Assembly: GCA_012960305.1 (NCBI GenBank)
Contig: DUBM01000020.1
Span: 1 to 64,000 of the forward strand
Direction of reading: 5' to 3'
Source: Gammaproteobacteria bacterium
GTDB lineage: Bacteria; Pseudomonadota; Gammaproteobacteria; Pseudomonadales; Pseudohongiellaceae
DNA length: 64,000 nucleotides
Part shown: piece after piece, positions 1-9,297 of the stretch
Numbering within the stretch: the stretch's first letter is position 1
How the letters are laid out: each line of letters starts with the position of its first letter
Notes under the pieces: model-generated
What the model was told of the DNA's origin: nothing
The model's database searches: none
The model's input: the letters and a program-made list of their open reading frames with translations, nothing else
Translations under genes and position numbers: made by a program

Positions 1-353
<353 letters not shown>

Positions 354-355
<2 letters not shown>

Positions 356-384
356 ATAATCATGGGTTCTCCCATTGATTATAT
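354..384 (+). other. Hairpin in the 23S-5S spacer
   Basis: Right after the 23S end, ATATAATCATGGG is followed by TTCT and then CCCATTGATTATAT. This makes a stem of about 13 bp with one bulged base and a 4-nt loop. It has no T-tract, so it is more likely an RNA-processing or stabilising structure in the rRNA precursor than a terminator. The role is inferred from position only. Confidence 0.5.
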
Positions 385-512
385 TGAAAAGCAACTAATC
401 GACTTTAACGTACAGATGAAAATCAAGTTTGTATAACAAGTATTACTTTCTTCATTCGCCAGATTGTTAAGAATCATTCTTGACCCGGTAACAAGGGTTA
501 GGAAGCCAGAAT

Positions 513-632
513 TGCCTGACGACAATAGCAAGCGTGAACCACCTGATTCCATCTCGAACTCAGAAGTGAAACCGCTTAGCGCCAATGGTAGTGTGGGGTT
601 TCCCCATGTGAGAGTAGGTCATTGTCAGGCAT
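513..632 (+). rRNA. rrf: 5S ribosomal RNA
   Basis: The sequence opens with TGCCTGACGAC and closes with GTCAGGCAT, which pair as the terminal helix. The conserved internal block CGAACTCAGAAGTGAAAC lies near 556-573, and GGTAGTGTGGGG follows. Length is about 120 nt, as expected. It lies about 157 nt after the 23S end with no tRNA between or after them, and a strong terminator follows at once. Confidence 0.96.
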
Positions 633-638
633 CTAAAT

Positions 639-674
639 AAAAAACCCTCAGTCGAAAGGCTGGGGGTTTTTTAT
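639..674 (+). terminator. Rho-independent terminator of the rRNA operon
   Basis: AAAACCCTCAG and CTGGGGGTTTT form an 11-bp stem with one G-U pair around the loop TCGAAAGG, followed by a T-run. It starts 7 nt after the 5S gene, so it ends the rRNA transcript. Confidence 0.9.
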
Positions 675-802
675 TGATCAAGTGTTGGTGAGCGATTGCT
701 GCAAACTAAACTGAATAACGGTGAGTCTTGGCCAGTTATTATAATTCTTCGTCAAGCATTCTGCGGTGTTTTTCGAATGTAAATACGTCTAACATTCAAC
801 CT

Positions 803-1007
803 TTTACGCTAGTGCTTTTTTAAACACTTCTACTGCCTTCTCCATTTCTTCTCGACTACCAAGCGAGATTCGGCAATGGGTTTTTTCCATTGGCGGAAAA
901 TCTCGCCCGACCAATATCTTCTCTTGCAAACATTTGTCCCGAAATTCTGCGGCAGGGAACCCAAGCTTCACGAAAAAGTCGCTTACCAGGAAGGCACGGC
1001 CGATTAG
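803..1007 (-). pseudogene. C-terminal remnant of a HisC-like PLP aminotransferase
   Basis: On the minus strand an open stretch of 67 codons ends at the stop at 803-805. It reads as the C-terminus of a class I/II aminotransferase of the histidinol-phosphate aminotransferase type, with ILVGRDFPPMEKTHCRISLG followed by a helix containing EEMEKAVEVFKKAL. Family members end this way. Upstream (above 1007) the frame meets stop codons and no start codon or N-terminal domain can be found, so about 80 percent of the gene is missing. The AT-rich stretch 1008-1187 holds nothing recognisable. It is a decayed gene rather than a functional small protein. Confidence 0.7.
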
Positions 1008-1187
1008 TTACTAAGCGTGGTAAGTAATTTCATATTAATTCTGGTTACCCAATGCTCACAACTATTCTTCATTTTTTTCTGATTTCAATAATAACAAATC
1101 ATTTTGCGTAACCATCCCTGGTCTCTATTGGGAGAAAATTTTTATCGCCCATCTAAAAGTTAGTGATCTTCTATTAGTTCGTTATTA

Positions 1188-2459
1188 CTATTCAATAATT
1201 GCTTGCTGAATCGCATTTTCAAAATCGTACTGAGTTCCGCCGTGGGGTTGTTGTAGAAACAATACACCGGTCAATTCTTCTTCTGGATCACTCCACGTTC
1301 GTGTCCCAAAAGCCCCCATCCAGCCAAATGCGCCAGCGCTGCGGCGAGCACCTGCCGCAATAGGGTCCTCGGTAACATAAACCGTGTAACCAAACCCAAG
1401 ACCATCTTGCACGCGGCCAATTCCCTCGTAAAGCCCTTCCGCCTGATCACTTCCCATCATGCGAATTGATCGAGGGCTTAAGAGACGATTGCCGAAAAGT
1501 TCTCCATCGTTGACCAACATTTGTTCAAATTTTAAATAATCTTCAGCGGTACTGTTGAGTCCGGCAGAAGCAGAAAAGTAATTCGTAGAATTATCAAAAA
1601 ATCGGGACATATCGCGACCATCGATTACTACACGTCGGTCTCTGTATTCTTCGGGCACATTGAACCAGGTGTTATTCATATCAAGTGGTTCGAAAATGCG
1701 CTCTTTAATAAATTGATCGAAAGCTTGTCCTGAAACAATTTCTATAATCCGTGCCACGACATCCAGACCAACCAATCCGCTGTAAGACCAGCGTGAACCC
1801 GGCTGAAAATCCAACGCACCAGATGCATAACGAGCCATTTCAGTTTCTAAGGTTCTATCCGAAGGGAGGGGGAAAGGAGCCTGTGTCTGTAATAATGTTC
1901 CCAAACCACCTGTTCCGAGACCTGCGGTGTGAGTTAAAAGATCATGGATTGTAATTTCTCTATGTGAGGGAACAAAGCGGTGTTCTGGTAGATTCTCTCG
2001 GTCGATACGCCGGGGGCTAATATTTTCGTCTACAGGGGTATTGAGCACAGCAACCTGCATATCAGCAAATTCTGGAATGTACTTCGATATGGGGTCTTCT
2101 GGCCGAATGAGGCCTTCTTCGATCATCATCATTGCCGCCACACCTAATACTGGCTTGCTGGAACTCATCATGATAAAGATGGAGTCCTCTTGCATCGCCT
2201 TATTATTTTGTACGTCCATTAGGCCATGAGATTCAAAATGTATTAGCTTCCCCCGCCGAGCGACTGCGGTGACAGCGCCTTGAATATCCCCAGCATCCAT
2301 ATGTCGTTGAATGACCGTGTTTATCTGTTCCAATCGTTCTGATGACATACCTACTTCTTCCGGAGTAGCCCGAGGAATGTCAGCGGCGAATACCAAATTT
2401 ACTAACAATAGGCTGCTAATAGAAAGAACACTGAATTGAGTCGATCTTGTTTTTCTCAT
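1188..2459 (-). CDS. Serine hydrolase, beta-lactamase/class C esterase family, exported
   Basis: The protein belongs to the penicillin-binding/class C beta-lactamase fold family (COG1680), whose members hydrolyse esters or peptides in the periplasm. From the chosen ATG at 2459 it has a signal peptide ending near FAADIPRAT. The nucleophile motif S-x-x-K is visible as SSSK at about residues 99-102, and the second motif appears as Y-S-G where many relatives have Y-x-N. The HxG-like region near the end has HGG. A reading frame continues upstream to 2531, but the extra 24 residues would precede the signal peptide, so the internal start is preferred. The substrate cannot be told. A second family member lies at 62418-63617. 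Confidence 0.85.
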   Translation of the reverse strand: MRKTRSTQFSVLSISSLLLVNLVFAADIPRATPEEVGMSSERLEQINTVIQRHMDAGDIQGAVTAVARRGKLIHFESHGLMDVQNNKAMQEDSIFIMMSSSKPVLGVAAMMMIEEGLIRPEDPISKYIPEFADMQVAVLNTPVDENISPRRIDRENLPEHRFVPSHREITIHDLLTHTAGLGTGGLGTLLQTQAPFPLPSDRTLETEMARYASGALDFQPGSRWSYSGLVGLDVVARIIEIVSGQAFDQFIKERIFEPLDMNNTWFNVPEEYRDRRVVIDGRDMSRFFDNSTNYFSASAGLNSTAEDYLKFEQMLVNDGELFGNRLLSPRSIRMMGSDQAEGLYEGIGRVQDGLGFGYTVYVTEDPIAAGARRSAGAFGWMGAFGTRTWSDPEEELTGVLFLQQPHGGTQYDFENAIQQAIIE

Positions 2460-2652
2460 AATGCTATCTTCTTTGTTAGGGGTTAATTTCGAGTGTATGC
2501 AAGTAAGAAGGTTTTGTCCAAATCTAGCCATCCTCTCTATTACTCTTATTCAGCAGCCCTCTCTTCCCCGTGAATCGACGAAGGTCTGTGTTACAATTAA
2601 GGAGTCTTACCGTAGGTGCTAGTGTTTTAATAACAATTAAAGTACAACGGAG

Positions 2653-5085
2653 ATGCTCAAGGTGCTGTGCTGCTTGCTCCAATCTCGCATGCTTTCTGGA
2701 ATTGCGAGGCTTTCGATACTGATGATTTCACTGCTGGTCGGTGGGTCTCTCCACGCCGCCGAAGTTCGTGAGTCGATAGACTGGCAGCGCTCTTTTCTTG
2801 ATCAGTACTGTGTGGCTTGCCACAATGACGTAGTTCGCGAAGCTAACTTCACTCTGCAATCAATTGCTTTGGATCAGGTTGGCACTCACCTAGAAGAGGT
2901 GGGTACTTGGGAAAAAGTAGTCCTTAAACTCCGTGCTAGAGAAATGCCTCCGCCTGGTTTGCCGCGACCGGACGCTCCAACCTACGATCAACTAGCAACA
3001 TGGCTAGAAACCTCACTCGATACAGCCGCAGCAGCTTCACCAAATCCTGGTCAGCCTGCAATACATAGATTGAACCGAGCTGAATATATCAATGCTATTC
3101 GAGATTTATTGGATCTGGAGATTGATGGTCGCGAATATCTTCCAGCGGACGATTCGGGTTACGGCTTCGACAATATTGCAAATGTGCTGACGCTTTCGCC
3201 AAGCTTGCTTGAGCGCTATATGATAGCGTCTGCGAAAATCAGCCAAATAGCTGTCGGTGATCCTAATTTATTACCCACAGCTAAAAGCTATGAAATGCGC
3301 CCAACCCTTATTCAAGAAGGTCGGATGAGCACGGAACAACCCTTCGGGACCAGGGGCGGTAACTCCGTTTCACATTATTTTCCTTTGGATGGTGAGTACC
3401 GAGTAAAAATTCGTTTGGCACGCACCCACGCTAATCAAATCATCGGGCTAGCTAATTCTCATGACATTGACGTTCGGTTTGATAGAGAAAAAATTGCCAA
3501 GTACACAATTGGGGGTGAGGGCATTATCAATCCCTGGGCTGCGGTTATGTATGCCTCTGAATATGAGCAGACAGCCGACGATGGTTTAGAATTGATGCTC
3601 GATATCCAGGCAGGTACTCATTCATTGGCCGTTGCGTTCCCAGAAAAGCGGGGTTTGCCGGAAGGGTTGCTAGAGCCACGACTTTCTTCAGCTTCCTACG
3701 AGTTTGCTGGGGATAGAGATATGCCGATGGCGCTAGGCAGTATCGAAATTTCTGGCCCCTACAATGCTAGTAAACCAAAAAGTACGCCGAGCCGTGACCA
3801 ATTATTTCTCTGTGAGCCCGTGGGAACAGACGCTGGGGATATGGCTTGTGCTACCGAGATACTTTCTGCTCTAGCAAGGCGCGCCTTTCGTCGACCAGTT
3901 ACTAACGACGACCTTGCGACTCTGTTGAATTTCTATTCCAGCGGCAGAGCTGAAGGTGGTTTCGAAAGGGGGGTTCAGCGGGCGTTACGCGCTGTCTTGG
4001 TGGACCCAGAATTTTTATTTCGTATTGAATCAGATCCTCGAGATATAACCCCAGCAACTGCCTTTCAGTTAACTGATATTGAATTAGCTTCACGACTCTC
4101 CTTCTTTTTGTGGAGCAGTATTCCTGATGACGAGCTATTGATATTGGCCGAAAGAGGGACTCTTAGTGAACCCGCGGTGCTACGCGCTCAGGTTGAAAGA
4201 ATGCTCGCCGATTCACGCTCAGGGGCTTTGGTAGAAAATTTTGCAGGTCAGTGGTTGTATTTGCGAAACTTGCCTGGAGTGGCTCCAGACCCTGATATAT
4301 TTCCCGAGTTCGATGATAATTTGCGCGAAGCGTTTCGTACTGAAACGGAAATGTTTGTTGATAGTCAATTGCGGTCCGATCGCAATGTCTTGGAATTGTT
4401 GACTGCTGACTATACATTCTTGAATGAGCGGTTGGCTCGGCACTACGATATATCAGGTGTCTATGGAAATCACTTTCGTAAAGTTATATTAGAGAGTGAG
4501 CAACGAGGTGGATTACTAGGGCAAGGAAGTATTCTTACGGCAACATCCTATCCCAACCGAACATCGCCGACATTGCGTGGTAAATGGGTGCTGGATAATT
4601 TGTTAGGCACACCGCCGCCACCACCACCGCCCGATGTGCCGGATTTAGAAGACAGTGATAGCATAAGTCCGCGTTCCGTAAGAGATCGCCTAGAGGCGCA
4701 CCGCACTAATCCAGTTTGTGCCAGCTGCCATTCAAGGATGGATCCTTTCGGGTTAGCGCTGGAGCCATTCGATGCAATTGGTGGTTTGCGTAGTTATGAC
4801 GGTGGCGAGCTAATTGATGCATTCGCAAGCCTGCCAGATGGTTCGAGTTTCGATGGACCGAAAGGTGTACGTAATTATCTATTGGGCAACGAAGAACGCT
4901 TTGTTAGCACGTTAACGAAGAAATTATTAACCTATGCACTTGGTCGTGGGCTTGAAAACTATGATCCGCCAGCAGTGCGAAAAATTGTGCGAGCCGCAGC
5001 AGATGACGATTATAGTTGGTCGTCGTTAATGATGGGCATCGTAGAAAGCGTGCCATTCCAAATGAGGAGGTCACAAGAACTATGA
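2653..5085 (+). CDS. DUF1592-family secreted cytochrome-like protein
   Basis: The 810-residue protein has an N-terminal signal segment and then a planctomycete-type cytochrome c domain with C-V-A-C-H at residues 53-57 and the REMPP motif near 96-100. DUF1587-like (HRLNRAEYINAIRDLL, about 137-152), DUF1592, DUF1588 and DUF1585-like regions follow. A second C-A-S-C-H lies at residues 689-693, just after a polyproline linker. The two CxxCH motifs suggest covalent heme, but no biochemical role is established for this family. The stop overlaps the ATG of the DUF1552 gene (ATGA at 5082-5085), so the two are translationally coupled. That pairing is common where these families occur. Confidence 0.85.
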   Translation: MLKVLCCLLQSRMLSGIARLSILMISLLVGGSLHAAEVRESIDWQRSFLDQYCVACHNDVVREANFTLQSIALDQVGTHLEEVGTWEKVVLKLRAREMPPPGLPRPDAPTYDQLATWLETSLDTAAAASPNPGQPAIHRLNRAEYINAIRDLLDLEIDGREYLPADDSGYGFDNIANVLTLSPSLLERYMIASAKISQIAVGDPNLLPTAKSYEMRPTLIQEGRMSTEQPFGTRGGNSVSHYFPLDGEYRVKIRLARTHANQIIGLANSHDIDVRFDREKIAKYTIGGEGIINPWAAVMYASEYEQTADDGLELMLDIQAGTHSLAVAFPEKRGLPEGLLEPRLSSASYEFAGDRDMPMALGSIEISGPYNASKPKSTPSRDQLFLCEPVGTDAGDMACATEILSALARRAFRRPVTNDDLATLLNFYSSGRAEGGFERGVQRALRAVLVDPEFLFRIESDPRDITPATAFQLTDIELASRLSFFLWSSIPDDELLILAERGTLSEPAVLRAQVERMLADSRSGALVENFAGQWLYLRNLPGVAPDPDIFPEFDDNLREAFRTETEMFVDSQLRSDRNVLELLTADYTFLNERLARHYDISGVYGNHFRKVILESEQRGGLLGQGSILTATSYPNRTSPTLRGKWVLDNLLGTPPPPPPPDVPDLEDSDSISPRSVRDRLEAHRTNPVCASCHSRMDPFGLALEPFDAIGGLRSYDGGELIDAFASLPDGSSFDGPKGVRNYLLGNEERFVSTLTKKLLTYALGRGLENYDPPAVRKIVRAAADDDYSWSSLMMGIVESVPFQMRRSQEL

Positions 5086-6443
5086 TCATCACCAAGAAAC
5101 ATCTGCCAAGACGAAAATTTTTACGCGGGCTTGGAGCAACAGTAGCCTTACCATTATTAGACAGTATGATCCCTGCACTTACTGCGCAGGAGTTGACTGC
5201 AGCGAAGCCAGTTCGCCGATTGGGAATCGTATATGTTCCTAATGGTATTCATATGAATACCTGGACACCACCTGAAGCAGGCAGAGAGTTTTCATTACCG
5301 TCCAGCTTAGAACCTCTTGCGCATTTTCAAGATCAGATGTTAGTCGTGACTGGGCTTTCAAATAAAATGGGTGATGCCTGGCCAGGCGAAGGGGCAGGGG
5401 ATCATGCTCGAGCAGCAGGTGCTTATCTCACCGGAGTTCATCCAAAAAAGACTGAAGGTGCTGACCTTCGTGCTGGTATATCTATCGATCAGATTGCAGC
5501 AAGAGTTATGGGTAGAGAAACACAATTGTCCTCACTCGAGTTATCGCTGGAATCGAGAGAAAGCGTCGGCTCATGTGACCCCGGTTACGCTTGTGCCTAT
5601 GCCAACACTTTGAGTTGGAGTAGTGCAACTACGCCATTGCCTATGGAGAACAATCCGAGGATGGTTTTTGAACGGTTGTTTGGTGGGAATGAGAGCACAG
5701 ATCCCGAAGCTTGGCGAGCGCGCCGTGAAGAAGATAGTAGTATTCTTGATGCTGTTGGTGACAAGATAGCTCGGCTGCGTGGCGATCTAGGTCATCGCGA
5801 TCAACTTAAGCTTGAGGAATATCTTGAGGCCATCCGCAATGCGGAGCGGCGCATACAAATGGCAGAGTCACAAAGTGACCGTGAGTTGCCAGTTATCGAG
5901 CAACCAGCCGGTGTGCCAGATACATTCGCAGAGCATGCCAAGATAATGTTCGATTTACAATTGCTAGCCTATCAGGCTGACCTTACCCGTGTTATTACGT
6001 TCATGGTTGGTCATGAAACTAGTCAACGTGCCTATCCTGAAATAGGAGTGCCGGATGCCCATCATCCATTGTCACATCACGGCGGCAGTGCAGAAAAAAT
6101 CGAGAAGTTAATAAGAGTGAACAGATATCACACTGAAATGTTTGCCTACTATATAAGTCGTTTGAGAAACACAGCTGATGGGGATGGGTCATTATTGGAT
6201 CATTCCACTATTCTTTATGGTAGTGGTATGAGCGATGGCAACGGGCATAATCATCATAATCTGCCTACGATGTTGGTAGGCGGTGGAGCAGGCACGATTA
6301 ATGGTGGGCGCCATATTAATTTTCCGCGCGAGAAAGAAATACCAGTCACTAATCTCTTTCTTGATATGCTCAACAAATTAGATGTGCCACTTGATACTTT
6401 TGGTGATAGTACTGGCAATCTGAACGTTTTAGCTGAGGCTTAA
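5082..6443 (+). CDS. DUF1552-family protein with Tat signal
   Basis: The start at 5082 is set by an AGGAGG ribosome-binding site at 5065-5070 and by overlap with the stop of the preceding gene. The first residues carry a twin-arginine signal (RRKFLRG at about 10-16, then a hydrophobic stretch ATVALPLLDS), so the protein is probably exported folded. The body matches DUF1552, including IVYVPNGIHMNTWTP and the C-terminal GSGMSDGNGHNHHNLPTMLV, a histidine-rich segment that could bind metal. The fold resembles the alkaline-phosphatase/sulfatase-like DUF1501 proteins, but the activity is unknown. It is the middle gene of a three-gene block. Confidence 0.85.
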   Translation: MIITKKHLPRRKFLRGLGATVALPLLDSMIPALTAQELTAAKPVRRLGIVYVPNGIHMNTWTPPEAGREFSLPSSLEPLAHFQDQMLVVTGLSNKMGDAWPGEGAGDHARAAGAYLTGVHPKKTEGADLRAGISIDQIAARVMGRETQLSSLELSLESRESVGSCDPGYACAYANTLSWSSATTPLPMENNPRMVFERLFGGNESTDPEAWRARREEDSSILDAVGDKIARLRGDLGHRDQLKLEEYLEAIRNAERRIQMAESQSDRELPVIEQPAGVPDTFAEHAKIMFDLQLLAYQADLTRVITFMVGHETSQRAYPEIGVPDAHHPLSHHGGSAEKIEKLIRVNRYHTEMFAYYISRLRNTADGDGSLLDHSTILYGSGMSDGNGHNHHNLPTMLVGGGAGTINGGRHINFPREKEIPVTNLFLDMLNKLDVPLDTFGDSTGNLNVLAEA

Positions 6444-6446
6444 AAA

Positions 6447-7835
6447 GTGCAACAAGGAAACCGAAAAATATTCAGGTTTGTCGTAGCGACGTTTTTCATT
6501 TTTGAAATAATAAGCGTGAGAGCTTCCGGATCCGAACTGCTTGAAGCTGCTCAGCGTAACAATACTGAAACCGTACTCACACTATTGGCTGAAGGAATTA
6601 ATGTTAACGCCAGCCAGCCAGACGGAGCGACCGCCTTACACTGGGCTGCTCACTGGAATGAGATTAGCGTAGCCCAACAACTGATCGATGCTGGCGCAGT
6701 CGTCAGCGCGGTCAATGAGTTTGGGCTTACTCCTCTGTCCATGGCCTGTCGAAATGGCAGCGCAACAATGGTAAGTATCTTACTCGCAAGTGGCGCTGAT
6801 GCCACAGCGGCACAACCCAGTGGTGAAACTGTACTTATGACTTGCGCCCGGACAGGCAATCGCGAAGCAGTTGAACAATTACTGGCAGGCGGTGCGAATC
6901 TCGATGCAATGGAAGAAAGAAGTGGTCAGACGGCACTTATGTGGGCTGCAGCGGAAGGGCATTCAGCAGTCATTCATGCCCTAATTGAAGCTGGTGCTGA
7001 CGTGAATGCAAGTTCTCACGGGAATTTCACCGCGTTACTTTTTGCAGCACGGGCAGGGGCGTTAGATGTATCTAGGCATTTGTTGGGAGCAGGTGCTGAA
7101 GTTAACGTAGCGACAACGGTTGGGCATAGCGCTCTGTTGATTGCTGCGGCTAGTCTTGATGCAATCACTGGTAGTGATTATCGCTTAGTCGTAGAAAGCA
7201 GCGATCACGAAGCTCTGGGTTTACTATTACTTGAACACGGTGCCGATGTTGCACAAGCGGATCAATATGGTATGACTCCGCTGCACTATGTTGTGGAGAT
7301 GGGCAAACCTGTTTTGCTTAATGCTTTATTAGGGAAAAACGCTAACCCCAATGCACAGCTAACCGAAGGTCTGCCCTTTCGCCGAGGTGATTATGTAGGA
7401 CGCGGCGCCTACAACGGTGCTTCACCATTCTGGCTTGCTGCACGTCTGGGCGAAACCGGTATGATGGAGTCGTTACTAGCGGCAGGAGCTGATCCAGAGC
7501 TTTCGTCAGCCTTTGGGGTAACACCTTTGTTAGTAGCTGCAGGTCTTACTCAGAGTGATGCTCGTATGGTGGCTGAAGAGAAATTATTAGCAGCGGTCAA
7601 GATGTTGGTAGTGGATGTTGGTGTCGATATCAATGCTGTTGATAGAAATGGCCAAACGGCGATACATGGTGCTGCAAATGTTTCTGGTAATAGCCTAATA
7701 GAATTTTTGGTTGATCACGGTGTTGATCCTATGGCCCTGGACAATCGTGGGAACAGCCCCTTAGATGTAGCGATGAGAACCCAACGCCCGAGGCCTATTA
7801 CAGCGGCATTAATTCAAGAACTTGCAGCTCAGTAA
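6447..7835 (+). CDS. Exported ankyrin-repeat protein
   Basis: Translation starts at a GTG only 3 nt after the DUF1552 stop. An N-terminal hydrophobic segment (about residues 10-25, FRFVVATFFIFEIISVRAS) looks like a signal peptide. The rest is about ten ankyrin repeats of roughly 33 residues with the usual consensus (G-x-T-A-L-H-W-A-A, then LL-x-x-GA-x-x-N), for example GATALHWAAHWNE and GQTALMWAAAEGH. Ankyrin arrays bind other proteins, so this gene may supply a periplasmic scaffold or inhibitor for the two proteins encoded upstream. That role is inferred from position alone. A bidirectional terminator follows about 100 nt downstream. Confidence 0.85.
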   Translation: MQQGNRKIFRFVVATFFIFEIISVRASGSELLEAAQRNNTETVLTLLAEGINVNASQPDGATALHWAAHWNEISVAQQLIDAGAVVSAVNEFGLTPLSMACRNGSATMVSILLASGADATAAQPSGETVLMTCARTGNREAVEQLLAGGANLDAMEERSGQTALMWAAAEGHSAVIHALIEAGADVNASSHGNFTALLFAARAGALDVSRHLLGAGAEVNVATTVGHSALLIAAASLDAITGSDYRLVVESSDHEALGLLLLEHGADVAQADQYGMTPLHYVVEMGKPVLLNALLGKNANPNAQLTEGLPFRRGDYVGRGAYNGASPFWLAARLGETGMMESLLAAGADPELSSAFGVTPLLVAAGLTQSDARMVAEEKLLAAVKMLVVDVGVDINAVDRNGQTAIHGAANVSGNSLIEFLVDHGVDPMALDNRGNSPLDVAMRTQRPRPITAALIQELAAQ

Positions 7836-7933
7836 AGCTGCAAGAGGAAGTGGCGTCGTGCTATTTAGTCTTTGGTCTCAGCTTAGCGGTCAATCAAGAG
7901 CACATATTAGATGTTAACTAATTCTTTGTTACA

Positions 7934-7962
7934 ATAAAAAAAGGACTCGCGAGAGTCCCTTT
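7934..7962. terminator. Bidirectional terminator between convergent genes
   Basis: GGACTC (7943-7948), a GCGA tetraloop and GAGTCC (7953-7958) form a compact hairpin. It is flanked by an A-run on the left (a U-tract for minus-strand transcripts) and TTTATT on the right. It lies between the ankyrin gene (plus) and the sugar dehydrogenase (minus) and can serve both. Confidence 0.7.
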
Positions 7963-7972
7963 ATTCGTAGCT

Positions 7973-8023
7973 ATTGAAATTGAAATTGAAATTGAAATTG
8001 AAATTGAAATTGAAATTGAAATT
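7973..8023. repeat. Hexanucleotide tandem repeat (ATTGAA), 8.5 copies
   Basis: The 51 bases are eight perfect copies of ATTGAA plus ATT. The array runs into the stop codon of the minus-strand sugar dehydrogenase (stop at 8022-8024) and ends 10 nt from the terminator hairpin, so it is transcribed as the 3' untranslated part of that mRNA. A second perfect hexamer array with another unit (CTAGAA, eight copies) is at 19573-19620. Confidence 0.97.
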
Positions 8024-9200
8024 AGTTAGCAGGCTCAAGTCTTACAACAGCAGTCGGCACAAAATCGCCTCTACCGCCGCCATTGCCATCAGAAACCGCC
8101 AGGTAAATATAGCCATCGGGGCCCTGCCGCACGTCACGAATTCTGCCCATGCCATAGGCCAAAGTTTCTTCAAAGATTACACTACGATAATCATCGCTCA
8201 TATGAAGGCGCGCAAGCTGTTCGCCAATCAGCCCACCGGAAAGAATGCTGCCATACCACGCAGGAAACTTATCGCCGGTATAAATCATCAGCCCAGAAGT
8301 GGCAATTGACGGAACCCAAAAATGAGTAGGCTGTATCATGCCATCTTGACCTATAGCTTGATGAATAGGGCTGCCTATCGAACCATAGTTAACACCGCGG
8401 CCAATCACTGGCCAACCATAGTTGTTTCCAGCTTCGATGCGGTTGAGTTCGTCACCACCTTGGGGGCCGTGTTCAGATTCCCAAAGGTCACCAGTTTCTG
8501 GATGTATCGCCAAACCCTGTGGGCTACGGTGCCCGTAACTCCAAATTTCAGGAAGCGCACCATCTTGGCCAACAAATGGATTATCACTAGGAATACTGCC
8601 GTCATCATTAAGACGAACGATAACACCTTGATGATTGCTCAAATCTTGTGCCGGGTGGGCAGTTAAGTCGCCTCTAGATGGAGCCTGACGGTCTCCAAGA
8701 GAAAGGAATAAATAACCATCGTTATCGAATACCAGCTTGCCACCATAGTGCCCGAAGCCTATTGCTTGAGGAGAGAAAATCTCGACAACATTGCTAAGTC
8801 GATCATTTTCGAAGCGTCCTCGCACAACTGTTGTGTTCGAGCTTTCGCCGCGCTCTTTTGCTAAACTCAGATAGATCCAGCGGTTCTCGCTGAAATTTGG
8901 ATGAGGAACTACATCAAAGAGTCCGCCTTGGCCATTGTAAAAGACTTCAGGTACACCCTGCACAGCTTCAGGTAGCAGTTGTCCATCTCGGACAATTCTC
9001 AGACGTCCAGGCTTTTCAGTTATCAACATATCACCGCCTGGGAGCCAAGCCATGGACCAGGGTTGCAATAAACCGTCGGCTACGGTGACAACGTTATAAT
9101 CATGGTGGGATGCTGAATAATTAGTGGATTGCGCCGTGGCAACGGATGCAGCAATGGCTAGCAAGCCAACACCACTAAGCTTTAATAAATAACGAATCAT
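8022..9200 (-). CDS. PQQ-dependent aldose sugar dehydrogenase family protein, periplasmic
   Basis: The 392-residue product has a signal peptide (about 24 residues, ending ASVATAQ) and one six-bladed beta-propeller domain of the soluble glucose/aldose sugar dehydrogenase type (YliI/Asd). Family hallmarks are LLQPWSMAWLPGGDMLITEK, the GQGGLFDVVPHPNF segment with a likely catalytic His, and GYGHRSPQG-like YGHRSPQGLAIHPETG. These enzymes oxidise sugars using pyrroloquinoline quinone and Ca2+. No pqq biosynthesis genes are in the window. Its stop codon abuts a hexamer repeat, and a bidirectional terminator follows. Confidence 0.9.
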   Translation of the reverse strand: MIRYLLKLSGVGLLAIAASVATAQSTNYSASHHDYNVVTVADGLLQPWSMAWLPGGDMLITEKPGRLRIVRDGQLLPEAVQGVPEVFYNGQGGLFDVVPHPNFSENRWIYLSLAKERGESSNTTVVRGRFENDRLSNVVEIFSPQAIGFGHYGGKLVFDNDGYLFLSLGDRQAPSRGDLTAHPAQDLSNHQGVIVRLNDDGSIPSDNPFVGQDGALPEIWSYGHRSPQGLAIHPETGDLWESEHGPQGGDELNRIEAGNNYGWPVIGRGVNYGSIGSPIHQAIGQDGMIQPTHFWVPSIATSGLMIYTGDKFPAWYGSILSGGLIGEQLARLHMSDDYRSVIFEETLAYGMGRIRDVRQGPDGYIYLAVSDGNGGGRGDFVPTAVVRLEPAN

Positions 9201-9297
9201 GGTATTTCCTCTTTTATTTTTACTTCTATTTTAGTTTGCTTCTCATTCGGACAAAGCGGCTAAATCAAAAAATTTTTACGCTTCACTCTTTAATTAA

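Noticed and set aside
379..585. Minus-strand open frame of 68 codons over the 23S-5S spacer and 5S gene
   Set aside because: It runs antisense through conserved 5S rRNA sequence, so it is a chance frame.
4606..4640. Polyproline codon run in the DUF1592 protein as a separate repeat
   Set aside because: A proline linker at this point is usual for the DUF1588 region of the family and is not a separate element.
7973..8023. Reading the hexamer arrays as CRISPR or as an iteron-type origin
   Set aside because: Units are 6 nt with no spacers, no cas genes are near, and no replication initiator or DnaA-type context is present.
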